From contig OY720099.1 of NCBI GenBank assembly GCA_963082875.1, positions 3,596,001 through 3,660,000 on the forward strand: a DNA stretch of 64,000 bases, written 5' to 3'. Position 1 is the first letter of the stretch. Every line of letters starts with the position of its first letter. The notes beneath the pieces were generated by a model, which worked only from the letters and a program-made list of their open reading frames with translations, was not told where the DNA came from and searched no databases. This DNA comes from Corella eumyota (taxonomy: Eukaryota > Chordata > Ascidiacea > Phlebobranchia > Corellidae). The translations under genes and the position numbers were made by a program. Of the stretch, positions 60,850 through 64,000 are shown piece after piece.

Positions 60850-61502
60850 CTAAAAAAATTGTAATGATAAAATAAATACAACTTTATTGTTTAGAACATT
60901 AGGTAATTATAACATCTAGTAGGAGATGTTTAAATAATATCTAAAAACCATTATAATAACACTTTTTCTTCAATTTGTTTAAAAATTTGCAACTGTAATT
61001 AGTTTAGTATGATTAACAATTTGTTTAATTGGCTATAGATGGTAGCAACATTACAAATAGTTTTTTTACACTTTATATAACTAATATTAAATTAATTAAT
61101 TAAAGTCAAGTGAATTAAAAGAATTAAAAAAGTATTTTTTGTTAGGTGTTTAAAAGTTGTCCATCCATATTAAGTATATAGAACTAAGATGAGTTAATAT
61201 AACAGTATATGGTACAGTTTGTTTAAAATAGTAGGTGACTTATACCTAAGCATTTAAACAGTTTCCTGAGTAGGTGGAATAAATCAATACAAAACTAAAT
61301 ATAATACTGGAGCTTCCTGTTAAAGTCAACACCTTTACTTTGGTTTGTTTAAATGAGTTACCTTACATAAACGTCAAATTTTAAGCTAAATTATGTTTTC
61401 AGAAAAGTAATAACTGCTAAAAAACTGGTACTTAATATTATTTTACTATGATAAAAATAAAAAAGTCATTGAATTAGGGAATTATATATATTTACACAGA
61501 AT
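60850..61502. other. divergent promoter region, no exon resolved
   Basis: Between the protease gene (minus) and the NTase-TPR gene (plus). It should contain the missing 5' exon of the protease. TTTACACAG|AATATGG at 61492-61506 resembles a splice acceptor just before the NTase-TPR start, so that gene may have a 5' untranslated intron. Confidence 0.4.
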
Positions 61503-63992
61503 ATGGATAATTTCAAAAAAAAACAAGAAAAAAAACTTGCCAGTAGACTTAAAGATCAATTTTGCTACCTAAATGGAAGGGAAAAAAGCCCAAAAAAATC
61601 TGCAGAAATTTTTCACCAACTTGGTTTAATTTATAAAGAAAGAACAACCAACAAAATAAATCTACTAAAAAGTGCAGTTTTGTTAAACGCTCCGATAATT
61701 CGCAAGCCAGAAAATGTGAAAGAAGTTGAAAAAGATCTGGCAAGCCTTTGTAGTTATATACTTGAAAAATCAAATGCTGTTAACAAAAATGCAAACTTAA
61801 TTCAGAGTTCTAAATTGTTTTTTAAAAAAGTTGTACAAATGAGAAAATGGGCAGATGAAAAACTACAGAAAATTCAAAAAGACAATATAGAAAACCAAAT
61901 TGAACATATAAAGTACTTGCAAAATGAAATTTCATACAAGTTCAAGGAAATCTTAAGAAATATATCTGAATATTCTGTAAACGTTATGGGAAGCCCTCCT
62001 TGCGCTTTTGCCTTAGTTGGACTTGGATCATTGGCAAGAAAAGAAATAACTCCTTATTCTGATTTTGAACATATAATCGTGCTAGAAGATAATTTAACAG
62101 AAGAATACAAAACCAATTACTTTGAATGGTATTCAGTTATTTTTCAACTTATTTTAATTAATTTTGAAGAAATGATTATTCCCTTTGCTGCAATAGCAAG
62201 CCTTAACAACCCAGATAAAAAGGAGGACAACTGGTTTTATGATGTAGTTGGAAAATGTGGTATGTGCCCTGATGGCTATTCTCCAAATGCTAGCAAACAC
62301 CCTCTAGGTTATAATGGCAAAGATTTTATAAAACCAGTAAGTGAAATGGTTAAATATCTTAACAGCAAAAAAGGCTACACTGCAAGTATATTGGCCGTGT
62401 CATGTTATGTTGCAGGAGACAAAGAAGTTTTTCAAAAATTTTCAAAAGAAACTGAAAGGGTAATTATACTTGGTGATACATCTAAAGATTATGATGAGAT
62501 AATAGAAGATATAAATCAATATGAAGCTCTAGAATGTCTGGCAAATTCATCATTTGATGAAAAGTTTGATGTAAAACGTGCACTTTATAGGACAATGACT
62601 TCATTTCTTGCTGCACTTGGTCGAATTAACAAACTTACGGAAGCAAGGTCTAGTTATGACATTATTGAGCATCTTCAACAAAAGAAAATTATTTCAGAAC
62701 AAGATGATACTAATTTTAATTATGCAATTTCTGTTGCTCACATGGCAAGGCTGTTGGTGTACATGAAAAAACAAGGACAAGATGATGTCCTAAAACGTAC
62801 AGAAGCAGAACAAGAATGGAATAATCAAATAATCAGTTTTGTTGGGATTAACAACATTGTTAGATATTTTGAAATTGCTCAAAATTTTCAAACAGAGCAC
62901 TTAAAACATCAAAACAAAAATTATGTTCCTCATGATGAAAATGATATAAGAGGCCTTATTTATCTTCGCCTTGAACATCACTTTGAAGCAAAGAAATGTT
63001 TTAAAAAAAGTTTAGACTCCAATTTTAATAACTTTAGCAATGACAATTGTAAAATGGATCATCAAAATTTAGAAAACCATTCGTCCAATTTCAGCATATC
63101 TACTAGTATAAATTCATCAATAACACCCAAACCAATTATTACTCAAAAATGTTATGAGTATAATCACCTATTTTATTATAGTGATCTTTTAGGGAACAAA
63201 GCAATTGCTTTAATGGGCCTTAAGGACTTTAATCAGGCACATAAACTATTTCTAAAGGCTATTGACATTCACCATACTTTACCAGATATAAAAAGATATA
63301 ACCACCATTTTGGAAACTGTTTGGTGGCTACAATAAAATGTCTTCAATCAGTTGAAGGAAATGTTTATGATGCAAAACAAGCTCAAAACATTTTTAAAAT
63401 GGGTAAAAAAATAAGTGTTCGCTTACAAACTACAAACAGTAAAGTTTCCAAAGAAATGTTGTTTCATTTAAGCATTTCATATGCAGCTGGGTTAATCAGA
63501 AATTCAACTCAAAATAAAACAAACCAAGTTAAGGCATTTGATGTTTGTGAAGATATGGAGATGCTAATCAATTCTACTGAAAGACCAAAATCAATTCACA
63601 AAAGACATGAACTTGAATTACTGTCCGTAAAATTGAAGTGTTATTTTCTATTTAAAAACTACAATATTTGTTTACAAAAAAGTAAAAGGGCATTAAGGTT
63701 ATCACGGGAAATTTCATCCAACGAAAAAAGGGATGACAATGTCATGCTTTATTACTACACAGTGGGAGAGTGCTTGTATAAACTTGAAAAACCTGATGAT
63801 GCCAAACATTATTACCTAAAAAGTCAAGAAATTTTAAATACCAAAAATTGTTTTTTTCTTCAAAGTGCACATCTGTACTATAAAAACGACTCCTTTGGAA
63901 TATTAAGTTTTAATGAAGAGCCAAAAGATTTTCAGAAAATTAATGAGGAATTGAACAAAAAAATCGATCTTTGCAACGCAATAAAAAAATAG
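61503..63992 (+). CDS. GlnD/DUF294-type nucleotidyltransferase fused to TPR repeats, intronless
   Basis: A single open frame of 829 residues, complete from ATG 61503 to the stop 63990-63992. Residues 1-155 are helical and lysine-rich. At 173-190 GLGSLARKEITPYSDFEH is the nucleotidyltransferase signature: GS motif, then Asp187 and Glu189 as likely metal ligands. Residues about 350-430 (FDVKRALYRTMTSFLAALGR and SSYDIIEHLQQKKII) resemble the helical DUF294 C-terminal domain of bacterial GlnD-like proteins. From about 480 to 800 come helical TPR-like repeats, such as NKAIALMGLKDFNQAHKLF and YTVGECLYKLEKPDDAKHYY. GlnD transfers UMP to PII; the substrate here is unknown. The lack of introns in an intron-rich region suggests retroposition or lateral gain, both inference. 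Confidence 0.8.
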   Translation: MDNFKKKQEKKLASRLKDQFCYLNGREKSPKKSAEIFHQLGLIYKERTTNKINLLKSAVLLNAPIIRKPENVKEVEKDLASLCSYILEKSNAVNKNANLIQSSKLFFKKVVQMRKWADEKLQKIQKDNIENQIEHIKYLQNEISYKFKEILRNISEYSVNVMGSPPCAFALVGLGSLARKEITPYSDFEHIIVLEDNLTEEYKTNYFEWYSVIFQLILINFEEMIIPFAAIASLNNPDKKEDNWFYDVVGKCGMCPDGYSPNASKHPLGYNGKDFIKPVSEMVKYLNSKKGYTASILAVSCYVAGDKEVFQKFSKETERVIILGDTSKDYDEIIEDINQYEALECLANSSFDEKFDVKRALYRTMTSFLAALGRINKLTEARSSYDIIEHLQQKKIISEQDDTNFNYAISVAHMARLLVYMKKQGQDDVLKRTEAEQEWNNQIISFVGINNIVRYFEIAQNFQTEHLKHQNKNYVPHDENDIRGLIYLRLEHHFEAKKCFKKSLDSNFNNFSNDNCKMDHQNLENHSSNFSISTSINSSITPKPIITQKCYEYNHLFYYSDLLGNKAIALMGLKDFNQAHKLFLKAIDIHHTLPDIKRYNHHFGNCLVATIKCLQSVEGNVYDAKQAQNIFKMGKKISVRLQTTNSKVSKEMLFHLSISYAAGLIRNSTQNKTNQVKAFDVCEDMEMLINSTERPKSIHKRHELELLSVKLKCYFLFKNYNICLQKSKRALRLSREISSNEKRDDNVMLYYYTVGECLYKLEKPDDAKHYYLKSQEILNTKNCFFLQSAHLYYKNDSFGILSFNEEPKDFQKINEELNKKIDLCNAIKK

Positions 63993-64000
63993 TTTTACCA

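Overview
The window looks like nuclear DNA of a tunicate, most likely a solitary ascidian of the Ciona type. The reasons are AT-rich sequence, many short GT-AG introns, chordate-type genes (CNBD2, TMEM19, ADISSP/C20orf27, a GT54 GlcNAc-transferase) and dozens of copies of one tRNA-headed SINE. The species call is inference; no search was run. No retroviral, LTR or other virus-like element was seen.

Layout. 609-6018 (+): a long CNBD2-like cyclic-nucleotide-binding protein in 14 exons. 6714-8862 (-): a small AhpD-like protein with a CxxC motif. 9289-12030 (-): TMEM19, with one apparent single-base frameshift. 12551-13925 (+): a decayed arylamine N-acetyltransferase (NAT) gene that still shows all three catalytic residues. 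14163-15668 (-): ADISSP. 16471-23482 (-): a tandem array of 45 intron-containing tRNA-Tyr(GUA) units, some dead, with a recent 1,750-bp block duplication of 11 units. 23901-52798 (-): one very large mosaic gene. 54834-56657 (+): a short GT54 (MGAT4-type) enzyme. 57532-60849 (-): a thrombospondin-1/trypsin protease with an intact catalytic triad. 61503-63992 (+): an intronless 829-residue protein joining a GlnD/DUF294-type nucleotidyltransferase to TPR repeats.

The most striking gene is the mosaic. Read from its N-terminus it shows an acidic cytoplasmic tail, one transmembrane helix, a SEA domain, about 25 sushi (CCP) modules interrupted by four ricin-type/mannose-receptor-like cysteine-rich modules, a CUB domain and a trypsin-like domain. 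The trypsin domain keeps His and Asp, but its activation site and serine loop are abnormal, so it is probably a pseudoprotease. The layout recalls type II transmembrane serine proteases and complement proteins, and suggests a cell-surface recognition molecule. I do not know a described protein with this order. Nearly every larger intron of this gene contains a SINE, in either orientation.

The genes do not form one pathway. The mosaic gene, the TSP1-trypsin and the NTase-TPR gene could all fit surface or immune recognition, but that is inference. Exon boundaries were read by eye from splice signals and frame continuity. The 5' ends of the mosaic gene and of the TSP1-trypsin are not settled.
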